A DNA stretch of 64,000 bases from Tissierellaceae bacterium (GCA_023229175.1 JALNZV010000001.1:124001-188000); one strand, 5' to 3'; shown: positions 35,059-43,639, numbered from the stretch's first letter. Numbers and translations: made by a program. Notes: generated from the sequence alone by a model not told the origin.

Positions 35059-35087
35059 ATTATAAATCTTTGACGGATAAAAATCAA
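35059..35087 (-). promoter_or_regulatory. Promoter for pduL-deoC
   Basis: Minus strand: TTGATT (35082-35087), 17 nt, TATAAT (35059-35064), ending 34 nt before the pduL ATG. Confidence 0.7.
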
Positions 35088-35131
35088 AGACTATTGGTAC
35101 TTTTTACTAATCTTAAGTTTAATAAGAATAA

Positions 35132-35153
35132 GCCCCTGAATTTCGCCAGGGGC
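35132..35153 (-). terminator. Terminator downstream of folT
   Basis: GCCCCTG (35132-35138) pairs with CAGGGGC (35147-35153); on the minus strand a T-rich stretch follows. Confidence 0.8.
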
Positions 35154-35174
35154 ATATTGGTCTTTATAAACTAA

Positions 35175-35723
35175 TTATAATGCTACTCTCGTCTTTAAGT
35201 GCCTAATTAAAATGGCCATAAAATAACTTTCCAAAGGTACTTTTACCATATCAGATAATAATCTTCCGGGTAATAATACTAAAAATCCTTTTCCCATCAT
35301 AATAGATAGCCAATATGTGTTCAATACCAATGATACTGGAACTGTTACTATGATTGCTATAAACAAAATCCTTTTGAAAGTAAAGATATTTCCACTTTCA
35401 AACTTTTTCCTTAGATATAGGCTATAGATTCCAGGTAACACACCCCAGAGTATGGAGCTTAATGTAAACCCTGGAAAATAAGGTCCTTGAGGAAAAGCAA
35501 ATGCTCCAATTAAATCTGCAATCATTCCACTTAATCCCCCTACAACAGGTCCGAATAATAATCCGCCCATCATAATGGGAATTTCTCCAAAACCTAGTCT
35601 TAAGGCCGGTAATCCTCCAGCTAAGGGCACCATAACAGATACAAATCGTGTCAACACAATAGATATAGCTGTTAGGAATCCTGCTTGGGTAAGAGTCCGA
35701 GTTGAAATTTTATTATTTATCAT
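35175..35723 (-). CDS. folT: ECF transporter S component, folate-type (FolT)
   Basis: 182 residues, about six membrane helices. The folate-family signature R-L-G-F-G-E-I-P-I-M and P-Q-G-P-Y-F-P-G-F-T-L are visible. The S component binds folate and uses the shared EcfA-EcfA'-EcfT energising module, whose genes are not here. A THF riboswitch directly upstream supports folate as substrate. The ATG at 35723 has AGGAGG 6 nt away, and that site can be hidden in a hairpin. Confidence 0.94.
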   Translation of the reverse strand: MINNKISTRTLTQAGFLTAISIVLTRFVSVMVPLAGGLPALRLGFGEIPIMMGGLLFGPVVGGLSGMIADLIGAFAFPQGPYFPGFTLSSILWGVLPGIYSLYLRKKFESGNIFTFKRILFIAIIVTVPVSLVLNTYWLSIMMGKGFLVLLPGRLLSDMVKVPLESYFMAILIRHLKTRVAL

Positions 35724-35729
35724 GGTTGT

Positions 35730-35778
35730 CCTCCTTTCTTTATTATTGACAGTCGACTGTCACACTAAAGATAAGGAG
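35730..35778 (-). promoter_or_regulatory. Hairpin that can sequester the folT ribosome binding site
   Basis: On the minus strand CTCCTT plus TCTTTA (35766-35778, one bulged A) can pair with TAAAGA plus AAGGAG (35731-35742), covering the Shine-Dalgarno at 35730-35735. The loop carries a 14-nt perfect palindrome at 35748-35761. The riboswitch lies just 5', so translation control is likely. Confidence 0.7.
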
Positions 35779-35790
35779 TTCTTTAATGAT

Positions 35791-35883
35791 CCAGCGGATG
35801 CGGTAAAGAATCGCAGAATAACATCCTTCGTTTAAGAGCAACTTCCCATCTCTTAACACTTGACGCTCTTTACCTACTCTGTC
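35791..35883 (-). ncRNA. Tetrahydrofolate (THF) riboswitch, folT type
   Basis: The minus strand carries the conserved core in order: GAGTAG, GCGTCAAGTGT, a stem-loop TAAGAG-ATGGGAAGTTG-CTCTTA, ACGAAG, then TTACCGCATCCGCT. These blocks match the THF riboswitch known upstream of folT in clostridia. A promoter ends just before it and the folT start is 67 nt after it. Mechanism is probably translational via the hairpin at 35730-35778. Confidence 0.93.
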
Positions 35884-35897
35884 TTTGAATCAACTTC

Positions 35898-35926
35898 ATT
35901 ATATATCAAGATCCTTATTATGTAAA
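35898..35926 (-). promoter_or_regulatory. Promoter for folT and its riboswitch
   Basis: Minus strand: TTTACA (35921-35926), 17 nt, TATAAT (35898-35903). The predicted start is about 8 nt before the riboswitch. It lies inside the 3' end of the upstream membrane-protein gene. Confidence 0.75.
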
Positions 35927-36516
35927 TCCCTTTTGTCTTTGTTTTTTAAATACTCAGTGAAATTATAAGCACCAATATAAGACGCAATGGAAAAAGATAT
36001 GACCCCCATTGCCTTGTAATAGTTGGAATATGGCGAAAAAAAGGACATAATAAAAAAAACAATAAACAATAAATACAGTTTGATTATCTTGTCCTTTCCC
36101 ATAAACTTAATACTCTGTTTAAGCAATTCTCTCCTTTCGTAGTATTTACTTACAATATAATCCTCCATTTTCTCATCATGTAGTAGAATCTTTTCATCCT
36201 CTAATTTCTTTCTGTACTCCTTCTTAATCTCCAATATCTTTTTTTCTCGAATACTTAAATTGTGCCTTTTCAAGACAGTAATTACTATTCCTAAAATTAA
36301 AAAGCCAATTGCTAAAGATATGATTAAATTCATTACAAATCGATTAATTAATATTACTAACAGTACAAGAAACAAAATTCCAAAGGAAATCCTGTCTAAA
36401 ATATCTGCCCCTGTTGTCTTCCCTTTCTTCATACGCATGGTGTAAAAATTATCCAATACCCTTTGTCTTTCTCTACTCTTGCTTTTCCTTTTTAAATAAT
36501 CTAAAACCCTTTTCAT
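35899..36516 (-). CDS. Membrane protein of unknown function
   Basis: 205 residues; I do not recognise the family. A basic N-terminal region (about 1-40) precedes two adjacent membrane helices (about 42-85), a charged Lys/Glu-rich segment (about 88-140) and two further helices (about 148-190). The first half resembles a membrane protein with a cytoplasmic coiled coil. It overlaps the Lit-like gene by 44 nt, so they are probably co-expressed and may cooperate. Confidence 0.6.
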   Translation of the reverse strand: MKRVLDYLKRKSKSRERQRVLDNFYTMRMKKGKTTGADILDRISFGILFLVLLVILINRFVMNLIISLAIGFLILGIVITVLKRHNLSIREKKILEIKKEYRKKLEDEKILLHDEKMEDYIVSKYYERRELLKQSIKFMGKDKIIKLYLLFIVFFIMSFFSPYSNYYKAMGVISFSIASYIGAYNFTEYLKNKDKRDLHNKDLDI

Positions 36517-37159
36517 CCCTCACTCTTCCTTTCTTAGAAGTGACATACACTATACCTTGTATGGTTACCACATTCATAAGAAAAGATACCCCTATATCAG
36601 TTGCCATTGAACTAAAGAAGTTTTCAGGCAACATTTGAATCAATAAATCTGTCTTTGGATCCAATATCCACAAGTCATTGCTAAAAAATATCTCATGGAA
36701 ATATGTAAAATACTTATTAAAATCGTAATAAGCCACAATTCCTATAATCCCAAGCAAAACCCAATTTACTATAAGTCCTTTGAATATTACCTTGCCCACC
36801 TTTTCTAAGTCATCTATTCTAGATAGGATAAATATTGTTGCAAGGGAGACGATTATCGATATATACTTTAAAATAAATCCAAGGCGAAATAAAGTTTTAA
36901 CATCTTTCATATGAAGAATTTCCCTTTGGTTAAAGTTGGGCTCTAAAATGCTTTCATCTGCCTTGTCTTTTAGATAGTCAAGTAAATCATAGTAAATATC
37001 CTTTAATTCATAGCTATCCTTACCTGTCTCCCTTTCAATACTATTTTCCAAAATATTTCTTCTGTAGTGAGACATATCTAAGGCATTTTTCTCAGTAGCT
37101 ATTAAAAGACTGAATAAAGATAATGATAATATTAGTAAAATATACAATGTTTTCTTCAA
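36473..37159 (-). CDS. DUF1461/TIGR01906 membrane protein, Lit-like lipoprotein intramolecular transacylase
   Basis: 228 residues: an N-terminal membrane segment (about 4-21), an extracellular loop with Y-Y-D-L-L-D-Y-L-K, further helices, and the highly conserved F-H-E-I-F-F-S-N-D-L-W block with P-K-T-D-L-L-I-Q-M-L-P. This family includes Lit, which moves an acyl chain within diacylated lipoproteins to give the lyso-form and alters TLR2 recognition. Function here is by homology to remembered family features. The next gene overlaps it. Confidence 0.75.
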   Translation of the reverse strand: MKKTLYILLILSLSLFSLLIATEKNALDMSHYRRNILENSIERETGKDSYELKDIYYDLLDYLKDKADESILEPNFNQREILHMKDVKTLFRLGFILKYISIIVSLATIFILSRIDDLEKVGKVIFKGLIVNWVLLGIIGIVAYYDFNKYFTYFHEIFFSNDLWILDPKTDLLIQMLPENFFSSMATDIGVSFLMNVVTIQGIVYVTSKKGRVRDEKGFRLFKKEKQE

Positions 37160-37223
37160 GCTTCCACCCCCACTGTCGTATTAATAATATTCTACCATAA
37201 AAAATCTTCAATGACATAAAATA

Positions 37224-37249
37224 AGGGTTAAGATATATATCTTAACCCT
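37224..37249 (-). terminator. Terminator after the 57-residue ORF
   Basis: A 26-nt perfect inverted repeat (AGGGTTAAGATA/TATCTTAACCCT) with a T-rich stretch after it on the minus strand; it overlaps the stop codon of the small ORF. Confidence 0.75.
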
Positions 37250-37421
37250 AGGCCATTGACTTTTCAAGTTTATCCAAATATTTTATAGGGAAAACACTAA
37301 GCAATTCTTTGTATTGTTCTACTGATAGCCCTTGTACTGTAGTGTATATTTCAATCTTAGTATCTATATCAGCTGCGATAAACCTTTCTTTTATTTCTTG
37401 AAAATTGCTATTAGCCTCCAT
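37248..37421 (-). CDS. Small hypothetical protein, 57 residues
   Basis: An ATG at 37421 has a perfect AGGAGG ribosome binding site (37428-37433) and the frame ends at a TAG inside a terminator hairpin. The product begins M-E-A-N-S-N-F-Q and is rich in alternating charged and hydrophobic residues, suggesting a soluble helical protein without a membrane segment. I do not recognise a family. It is divergent from the molybdenum hydroxylase operon. Confidence 0.65.
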   Translation of the reverse strand: MEANSNFQEIKERFIAADIDTKIEIYTTVQGLSVEQYKELLSVFPIKYLDKLEKSMA

Positions 37422-37587
37422 AGTCTACCTCCTATTATTGAGCCTATATTTATTATGTTTAATAGTTATCCTTTTATTCAATCCCCCGAAAACTATTTCG
37501 CCTAATAGAATTCCATTATTTAGAATACTTTAGAAACTTGTGGTAATAATATGAAGGACAAATATTTCTTAGATTGGAGGAAATCCA

Positions 37588-39933
37588 GTGAGTGATACAA
37601 AACAAATAGGAGTAACAACCGTAAGAAAAGAAGCTTGGGACAAAGTTACAGGAGCGGCAAAATACACAGGTGACACCATAACTACGGGAACTTTCCATGG
37701 AAAAATCTTAACAAGTACATGTGCCCATGGCTTAATAAAAAGTTTAAATATTGAAAAGGCTAAAAGGTCAAAAGGAGTCCAAGCTATAATTACAGGAGAA
37801 TATCTACCTGCCCTGACTGGTTCTATTATAAAGGACCACCCACCCATTGCAAGAAATAAGGTGAGATATTTTGGAGAACCAGTTGCTTTGGTCGTAGCCA
37901 ATACAGAACAGGAGGCCTCAATGGGGGTGAATTTAATCGAAGTGGAATACGAACCACTACCTGTTGTAAATTCTATTTCCGATGCCCTAAAGCCCAATGC
38001 CACTTTAGTACATGAACATCTAGGAACATACTACTGCCCTGATGCAACTGTATATCCAAAAGCTCATACTAATATGGCAGACCAAGTGAAAATCCGCAAA
38101 GGAAATATAGAACTAGGTTGGGCGGAAAGTGAGATAGTTGTAGAAACAACAATAAATTTACCTGGCTCCGATCATTTATCCATAGAAACTAGAGTTGCAA
38201 AAGCTGAAATTTTGCCCAGTGGTATCGTAAATATATATACATCTTCTCAAGGCCCATTTGCTGTAAAAGAGGAAATCAGCAAAAATTATCAAATACCAGA
38301 AGGAAATGTAGTTGTCCATACTCCCCTTGTGGGAGGAGGTTTTGGTGGAAAAGCAGCTATTCAATTGGAACCTTTGGTCTATCTAGCTTCTTTTGCAGTC
38401 GGTGGAAAGATGGTTGTGCTTTCCATGACAAGAGAAGAGGATATCATGACATCTCCTTCGAAAATCTCTACAGAGGGGATAATAAAGCTGGGAGCTACAA
38501 AGGAGGGTATAATAAAGGCCCTAGAGTGCGTTTATTATGTTGACTGCGGTGCCTATACAGACACCGGCCCCCGTATGGCAAAGTCAATAGCCATAGATTG
38601 TAGCGGACCTTATAATATTGAAAACATACTTTGCGATTCTATCTCTGTATATACAAACCATGGTTACTCCACATCATTTCGCGGCTTTGGCCATACAGCT
38701 TCTACTTTCGGCATAGAAAGAGCCATAGAAAAATTGGCAAAAAAACTGAATATGGACCCCTTTGACATTCGCATGAAAAATGCCATTACAGAAGGTAATA
38801 CATCACCAACCCAGGAGAAGATAACCTTTAGCAATGCGGGAAACTTAGTCGCCTGTATGCAAAAACTAAAAGAGATTATCAATTGGGATGAAGGAAATAT
38901 AAGGCAGACTGAAAAGGGAACAATTATCGCCAAAGGCATTTCTTCATTTTGGAAAACATCAAATTCGCCGACCAATGCTAGTTCAGGTGTAATACTTACA
39001 TTAAACGACGATGGAAGTTTAAATCTAAATTTTGGTGCTGTTGAAATCGGGCCAGGTATGAAGACTACTGCAGCACAGATACTTGCTGAAAGATTGAAAA
39101 TGGATATATCAAGTATTCACGTTTTTATGGATGTAAATACCCAGTTGAGTCCGAAGCATTGGAAAACGGTAGCAAGTATGACCACCTTTATGATTGGAAA
39201 CGCAGTACTAGGTGCCGCCAATGATTTTATCTCCCAATTAAAGGAGATAGGAGGCATCGCCCTTGAATGTTCTCAGGATGAACTGGAGGTCGCAAATCAA
39301 AAAGTATTTATAAGCCACAGGCCTGATATTTTTATTAGTTTCAAGGATTTAGTTCACGGATATCAATACACCAGTGGAATGTCAATATATGGGCAGATAA
39401 TCGCAAAGGGCAGTTACATTATGAGTAGACTGACACCTCTTGACAGGGAGACAGGCAAAGGAAAACCAGCTGTTTCTTGGACTGTTGGTGCCCAAGCGGT
39501 GGAAATTGAATACAACCCTAAATATTATTCTTACAGGCTTTTGAGGGCTGCATCAGTGATTGATGCTGGCAAGGTTATCAACCCTAAGGCTGCCAGGGGA
39601 GTAGTAATGGGGGGAATGAGTATGGGCCTGGGCATAGCCACTAGAGAGGAATTTATTTATGACCCTAAGGCAGTATTGTCAAACACTTCCCTTAGAACTT
39701 ATAAATTACTTAGATTTGGTGAAAACCCTAAGTATGCCGTAGAATTTGTTGAAACTCCTCAAATAGACGGTCCCTTTGGTGCCAGAGGTGTTGCAGAACA
39801 CGGAATACTTGGAATTCCGGCAGCCTTTGCAAATGCCATATCCTTAGCCGCCGACGATGAATTTAACGATTTACCTGTATCCCATGAAACCATATGGAAA
39901 AAGAAGACTGGAGGTAAATATGATACCCTTTGA
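37588..39933 (+). CDS. Molybdenum hydroxylase (xanthine dehydrogenase family), molybdopterin-binding subunit
   Basis: 781 residues starting at GTG with GGAGG 7 nt upstream. Ald_Xan_dh_C domain at the N-terminus and MoCo-binding domains after it. The G-G-G-F-G-G-K loop near residue 250 and the C-terminal catalytic G-A-R-G-V-A-E-H-G (Glu as base) are intact. It binds Mo-molybdopterin cytosine dinucleotide and hydroxylates purines or another heterocycle; the substrate cannot be told from sequence. First gene of a three-subunit operon. Confidence 0.9.
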   Translation: MSDTKQIGVTTVRKEAWDKVTGAAKYTGDTITTGTFHGKILTSTCAHGLIKSLNIEKAKRSKGVQAIITGEYLPALTGSIIKDHPPIARNKVRYFGEPVALVVANTEQEASMGVNLIEVEYEPLPVVNSISDALKPNATLVHEHLGTYYCPDATVYPKAHTNMADQVKIRKGNIELGWAESEIVVETTINLPGSDHLSIETRVAKAEILPSGIVNIYTSSQGPFAVKEEISKNYQIPEGNVVVHTPLVGGGFGGKAAIQLEPLVYLASFAVGGKMVVLSMTREEDIMTSPSKISTEGIIKLGATKEGIIKALECVYYVDCGAYTDTGPRMAKSIAIDCSGPYNIENILCDSISVYTNHGYSTSFRGFGHTASTFGIERAIEKLAKKLNMDPFDIRMKNAITEGNTSPTQEKITFSNAGNLVACMQKLKEIINWDEGNIRQTEKGTIIAKGISSFWKTSNSPTNASSGVILTLNDDGSLNLNFGAVEIGPGMKTTAAQILAERLKMDISSIHVFMDVNTQLSPKHWKTVASMTTFMIGNAVLGAANDFISQLKEIGGIALECSQDELEVANQKVFISHRPDIFISFKDLVHGYQYTSGMSIYGQIIAKGSYIMSRLTPLDRETGKGKPAVSWTVGAQAVEIEYNPKYYSYRLLRAASVIDAGKVINPKAARGVVMGGMSMGLGIATREEFIYDPKAVLSNTSLRTYKLLRFGENPKYAVEFVETPQIDGPFGARGVAEHGILGIPAAFANAISLAADDEFNDLPVSHETIWKKKTGGKYDTL

Positions 39934-40756
39934 TTTTGAATATTATAAACCAGATACAGTTGAAGAAGCCCATAAATTATATACTCAACTAAACTTAAAG
40001 GGGAAAAAACCTATTTACTATGGTGGTGGTACAGAATTTATCTCCATGGCAAGGATGAATAACAGATATGCAGGGGCTGTCATAGATATTAAAGGCATTC
40101 CAGAGTGTAATGTAAACAAAATCGAAAAAGGAAAATTGGTTATGGGCTCCGCCGTAACCCTTACGAAAATTGCAGAATCAAACCTTTTCCCTTTATTAGG
40201 CTATATTTCCAGAAGAATTGCAGACCACACTATACAGGGCAAGATTACCTTAGGAGGTAATTTACTTGGCACCATAATTTATAAAGAAACCATGTTGCCT
40301 TTGCTATTAACTGAATGTCAATTGGTTATATATGGCAGAGACGGCAATAGAATAGTAAATATCATAGATATATATGATCGGGGACTGAATTTAAACGAAG
40401 GTGAAGTCCTAGTTCAGATAACAATAGATGAAAAGTATCTAACTCTCCCCTATCGCCATGTAAAACGAACAAAGTTGGAAAAAATCGACTACCCTTTAAT
40501 AACCATGGCAGCTATTAAAGATGGGGACAATATTTCTGTTGCCTTTAGTGGTTTATATCAGTACCCCATCAGGTCCTTGGAAGTAGAGAGATTGTTAAAT
40601 GATTCAAAACTTCCAAAGAAGAAAAAGGTACTGCAAATAGTAAATAACCTTGGAATAGAAGTATTAGACGATATTGGGGGCTCCTCAGAATTTAGAAAAT
40701 TCATAATGGAAGATATGCTTAATCAAGTCATTGAAAAACTTCAGGAGGTGTGTTAA
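39920..40756 (+). CDS. Molybdenum hydroxylase, FAD-binding subunit
   Basis: 278 residues from ATG 39920 (MIPFDFEYYKP), chosen because GGAGG lies 5 nt upstream and the family begins like this. Flavin-binding segments Y-G-G-G-T-E-F near residue 37 and T-L-G-G-N-L-L-G near residue 110 are present. It passes electrons from the 2Fe-2S clusters to FAD and an acceptor. It overlaps the large subunit by 14 nt. Confidence 0.9.
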   Translation: MIPFDFEYYKPDTVEEAHKLYTQLNLKGKKPIYYGGGTEFISMARMNNRYAGAVIDIKGIPECNVNKIEKGKLVMGSAVTLTKIAESNLFPLLGYISRRIADHTIQGKITLGGNLLGTIIYKETMLPLLLTECQLVIYGRDGNRIVNIIDIYDRGLNLNEGEVLVQITIDEKYLTLPYRHVKRTKLEKIDYPLITMAAIKDGDNISVAFSGLYQYPIRSLEVERLLNDSKLPKKKKVLQIVNNLGIEVLDDIGGSSEFRKFIMEDMLNQVIEKLQEVC

Positions 40757-41239
40757 TTGATTGAAATATTGGAACCATCGATTGTAACATTAAACGTAAA
40801 CGGCGTAGACAGAAAAGTAACAGTTAAGCCTTCAGACACACTTCTTTTTACCTTGAGAAATGAGCTGGGACTTACAGGAGCTAAGCCAGGATGCGAAAAC
40901 GGCGACTGCGGGGCATGTACAGTTTTAGTGGACGGGTGGCCAATTAAATCTTGCTTGATGCTTACAGTTGAAGCCTTAGGAAAAAACATCCTCACTGTAG
41001 AGGGGCTTAAAAATACTACTATACAAAAGGCCTTCGTCGAAAACTTTTCTTTCCAATGCGGCTACTGCACATCTGGATTTCTAATGGTATGTCATGCATT
41101 GGCAACTGTACAACCTGATGCAAATGAAGCTGTCATTGAAGAATGGCTGCAGTCGAATATATGTAGGTGTACTGGGTATGAGGAGATAGGCAATGCAATT
41201 AAATCTACCTTAAATCAAATAAATACTATGCAAGGATAA
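40757..41239 (+). CDS. Molybdenum hydroxylase, 2Fe-2S subunit
   Basis: 160 residues; TTG start with AGGAGG 8 nt away. N-terminal plant-type ferredoxin cysteines (C-E-N-G-D-C-G-A-C, then a fourth Cys in I-K-S-C) and the second cluster motifs C-G-Y-C and C-R-C are complete. It completes the electron chain of the heterotrimer. It ends at the bidirectional terminator. Confidence 0.94.
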   Translation: MIEILEPSIVTLNVNGVDRKVTVKPSDTLLFTLRNELGLTGAKPGCENGDCGACTVLVDGWPIKSCLMLTVEALGKNILTVEGLKNTTIQKAFVENFSFQCGYCTSGFLMVCHALATVQPDANEAVIEEWLQSNICRCTGYEEIGNAIKSTLNQINTMQG

Positions 41240-41254
41240 ACCTTGCATAGTATT
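41222..41254. terminator. Bidirectional terminator between the 2Fe-2S gene and yebC
   Basis: AATACTATGCAAGG and its exact complement (14-bp stem) around ATAAA. It overlaps the 3' ends of both convergent genes. The T-rich stretches flank it on both strands, though they are short. Confidence 0.8.
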
Positions 41255-41988
41255 TATTCTTCATCCATTTCCCAGTTGTGGTAGACTTCTTGGACGTCGT
41301 CGTTGTCCTCAAGAAGATCAATTAACTTCTCCATATTCTTAATATCTTCTGGATTTGTTAGTTCTACAGTGTTTTGTGGGATATAAGTTAGCTCTGCCAT
41401 GGCAAAAGCATATCCTGCATTTGATAGGCCATCTCGTAAGTCGTTGAAATCCTCAGGAGTTGTTATTATCTCAAAGCCCTCTTCCTCCGAAATAAAATCC
41501 TCTGCTCCTAAATCAATTGCCAACATTGTCAGCTCATCCTCGTCTATGGAATCCGTTCTCTCTATGGCAACCAAGCCTTTTCTATCAAACATAAACTTCA
41601 CACAACCTGACTGTCCCAAGTTTCCACCACCCTTGTCAAAAGCATGTCTTATTTCAGGTGCAGTTCTATTTCTATTGTCAGTCAGACACTCTACAAATAC
41701 AGCTATTCCATTGGGACCGTAGCCTTCGTATATAATCTCTTCGAAATTATCTGCTCCCAACTCTCCCGCACCTTTTTTTATTGCTCTATCGATATTGTCA
41801 TTTGGCATATTTTCAGCCTTTGCCTTTTCAATTGCTGCCTTTAGGGCTGGGTTGTAATCTGGATCTGCTCCACCTTCTTTTGCTGCTACCATAATATATC
41901 GACCTAATTTTGTAAATATCTTTGCTCTTTTAGCATCTTCTTTGCCTTTTTTATTTTTAATATTATTCCACTTTGAATGTCCTGCCAT
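41254..41988 (-). CDS. yebC: YebC/PmpR-family protein (TACO1-like)
   Basis: About 244 residues from ATG 41988 (MAGHSKW), the family's standard N-terminus; the frame to 42015 is an unneeded extension. Long described as a DNA-binding transcriptional regulator, members of this family are now also linked to ribosome rescue at proline stretches. Conserved G-H-S-K-W-N-N-I-K and the L-F-x-x-x-G-Y-G-P-N-G region are present. Confidence 0.95.
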   Translation of the reverse strand: MAGHSKWNNIKNKKGKEDAKRAKIFTKLGRYIMVAAKEGGADPDYNPALKAAIEKAKAENMPNDNIDRAIKKGAGELGADNFEEIIYEGYGPNGIAVFVECLTDNRNRTAPEIRHAFDKGGGNLGQSGCVKFMFDRKGLVAIERTDSIDEDELTMLAIDLGAEDFISEEEGFEIITTPEDFNDLRDGLSNAGYAFAMAELTYIPQNTVELTNPEDIKNMEKLIDLLEDNDDVQEVYHNWEMDEE

Positions 41989-42073
41989 TTGTTTCACTCT
42001 CCTATTGTATTTCAATCTAATTCTATCATAAAATATAATTATTTTCTATTTCATTCATTTTCCACCATAACAA

Positions 42074-42793
42074 TTATCCCTTAAATATTGGAGGGAATAC
42101 TCTCTTATGTTGGCTACCACTATTCATTTTTTCTATTTTTGCCACAAGTTCTTCTGGACCTTTTCCAGTCTCAATATATTTATCTAATACATCATATGAA
42201 AATCCCATTTCTTCTTCGTCAGTTTGATTTGACCAAAGACCTGCAGTAGGAGGTTTTTTAATTATTACATCTGGTACATTTAAATACTCTGCCAGCTCGA
42301 CTATTTCTGATTTTACAAATGAAGCAAGTGGCAATAAATCCACTCCACTATCTCCGTGTTTGGTGAAATATCCCACAGTAAATTCTGATTTATTACTTGG
42401 TCCGGCTACAAGATAGTTGTTGTTTTGAGCAAAATAATAAAGTGTAGTCATCCTTAGCCTTGGTTTAAGATTTGATATGGCCAGTCTGTTCTTATTTTCT
42501 TCCTTTATGGACCCTAAAAGATGATCAAAAGTATTAGATAAGTCAACCTTTTTAACTTGTAGGCCAAAGCTATCGGATACTAACCGGCCATGCTCCTCAT
42601 CTATTGGATCACTATAACATGGCATAATTATACCCAAAGAAGATTCTGGAAAGGCCCTTGTGGCCAAAGCTGCAACTACAGCTGAATCTATCCCTCCACT
42701 TAAACCAAAAACTAATCCCTCACCGTGTGCCTCTTCTACCTGTTTTTTTAACCAGTCCACTAGTTTTTCCACCGTTGTATCTATGTTTTCCAT
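42074..42793 (-). CDS. nadE: NAD synthetase, ammonia-dependent
   Basis: 239 residues with the ATP pyrophosphatase loop S-G-G-I-D-S near residue 30 and no glutaminase domain, so free ammonia is the nitrogen donor. It makes NAD from deamido-NAD. The conserved S-N-K-S-E and G-L-W-x-x-Q-T-D-E segments are present. Confidence 0.95.
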   Translation of the reverse strand: MENIDTTVEKLVDWLKKQVEEAHGEGLVFGLSGGIDSAVVAALATRAFPESSLGIIMPCYSDPIDEEHGRLVSDSFGLQVKKVDLSNTFDHLLGSIKEENKNRLAISNLKPRLRMTTLYYFAQNNNYLVAGPSNKSEFTVGYFTKHGDSGVDLLPLASFVKSEIVELAEYLNVPDVIIKKPPTAGLWSNQTDEEEMGFSYDVLDKYIETGKGPEELVAKIEKMNSGSQHKRVFPPIFKG

Positions 42794-42913
42794 TTCCTAC
42801 CTCCAAATCTAACTATTGTGCTGTCTGCACATTTATCATATTTCCTACTCATGTATATCTTCTACCTAATTGGAAAAATTAATCATAATGATTATAACAC
42901 AAAGGAGCCAACA

Positions 42914-43273
42914 ATGGACAAAAAAAAGATAAAATTAATATCCATAGGCTTGATAACTGGTCTAATCAATGGATTATTTGGTTCTGGCGGAGGCACAATA
43001 GTTGTGCCATCATTGGTTTTTATAATAGGTATGGAAGATTATAAGGCCCACGCCACTGCCATTTCAATAATATTGCCACTCTCAATAATCAGCACCATGG
43101 TTTACCTAACCAACGGCTCTATTCCATTTAATATCGCCGTTCCTGTAAGTATAGGCGGAGTATTGGGCTCTTATATAGGTGCAAAGCTTTTAAATAAAAT
43201 TCCCGTAAATATTTTAAGAAAAGTATTTGGAACTGTAATAATATATACGGCCATAAGGATGATTTTTAAATGA
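42914..43273 (+). CDS. TauE/SafE (TSUP) transporter half, first
   Basis: 119 residues from ATG 42914, with AAAGGAG upstream. About four membrane helices and the repeat motif G-L-F-G-S-G-G-G near the start. The sequence looks like one half of a typical 8-helix anion exporter. It overlaps the second half by 4 nt (ATGA), implying coupled translation and heterodimer formation. The exported anion (sulfite, sulfoacetate or others) is not predictable. Confidence 0.85.
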   Translation: MDKKKIKLISIGLITGLINGLFGSGGGTIVVPSLVFIIGMEDYKAHATAISIILPLSIISTMVYLTNGSIPFNIAVPVSIGGVLGSYIGAKLLNKIPVNILRKVFGTVIIYTAIRMIFK

Positions 43274-43620
43274 TTTTAGCCATAATAGGTTTTTTTTCAG
43301 GTATAATTGGGGGTATGGGTATCGGAGGTGGAGCAATCCTCATTCCCGCTTTGGTGATTTTACACGGAATCGAACAACAAGACGCACAGGGAGTCAATTT
43401 GATAGTCTTCTTGCCCATAGCAATAACAGCACTATTCATACACCACAAAAATGGAAATATAGAGTTTTCCTATGCAAAACCGATTATTTTCATCGGAATT
43501 ATTGGCTCCATAGTAGGCTCATTCATAGCTTTAAAAATCGACCCTACTTCCCTAAGAAAACTCTTTGGATTTTTTCTATTATTCATAGGAGTTTATGAGT
43601 TGTTTCAAAAAAAAGAATAG
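43270..43620 (+). CDS. TauE/SafE (TSUP) transporter half, second
   Basis: 116 residues, about four membrane helices with the same G-G-M-G-I-G-G-G-A motif as the first half. Its ATG lies in the stop of the first half. Together they match one full TSUP permease. The two halves are not a frameshift artefact in an obvious way, because each has its own start and complete helix set. Confidence 0.85.
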   Translation: MILAIIGFFSGIIGGMGIGGGAILIPALVILHGIEQQDAQGVNLIVFLPIAITALFIHHKNGNIEFSYAKPIIFIGIIGSIVGSFIALKIDPTSLRKLFGFFLLFIGVYELFQKKE

Positions 43621-43639
43621 GTTAAAACCCTATTCTTTT
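43611..43639. terminator. Bidirectional terminator between tauE-like and CoA-binding genes
   Basis: AAAAGAATAGG (43611-43621) pairs with CCTATTCTTTT (43629-43639). The A- and T-rich ends of the stem give U-runs on both strands; it covers the two convergent stop regions. Confidence 0.8.

Noticed and set aside
37569..38003. 144-residue minus-strand ORF opposite the molybdenum hydroxylase gene
   Set aside because: It lies wholly over a well-recognised gene, shows no family pattern and has no promoter or ribosome binding site.
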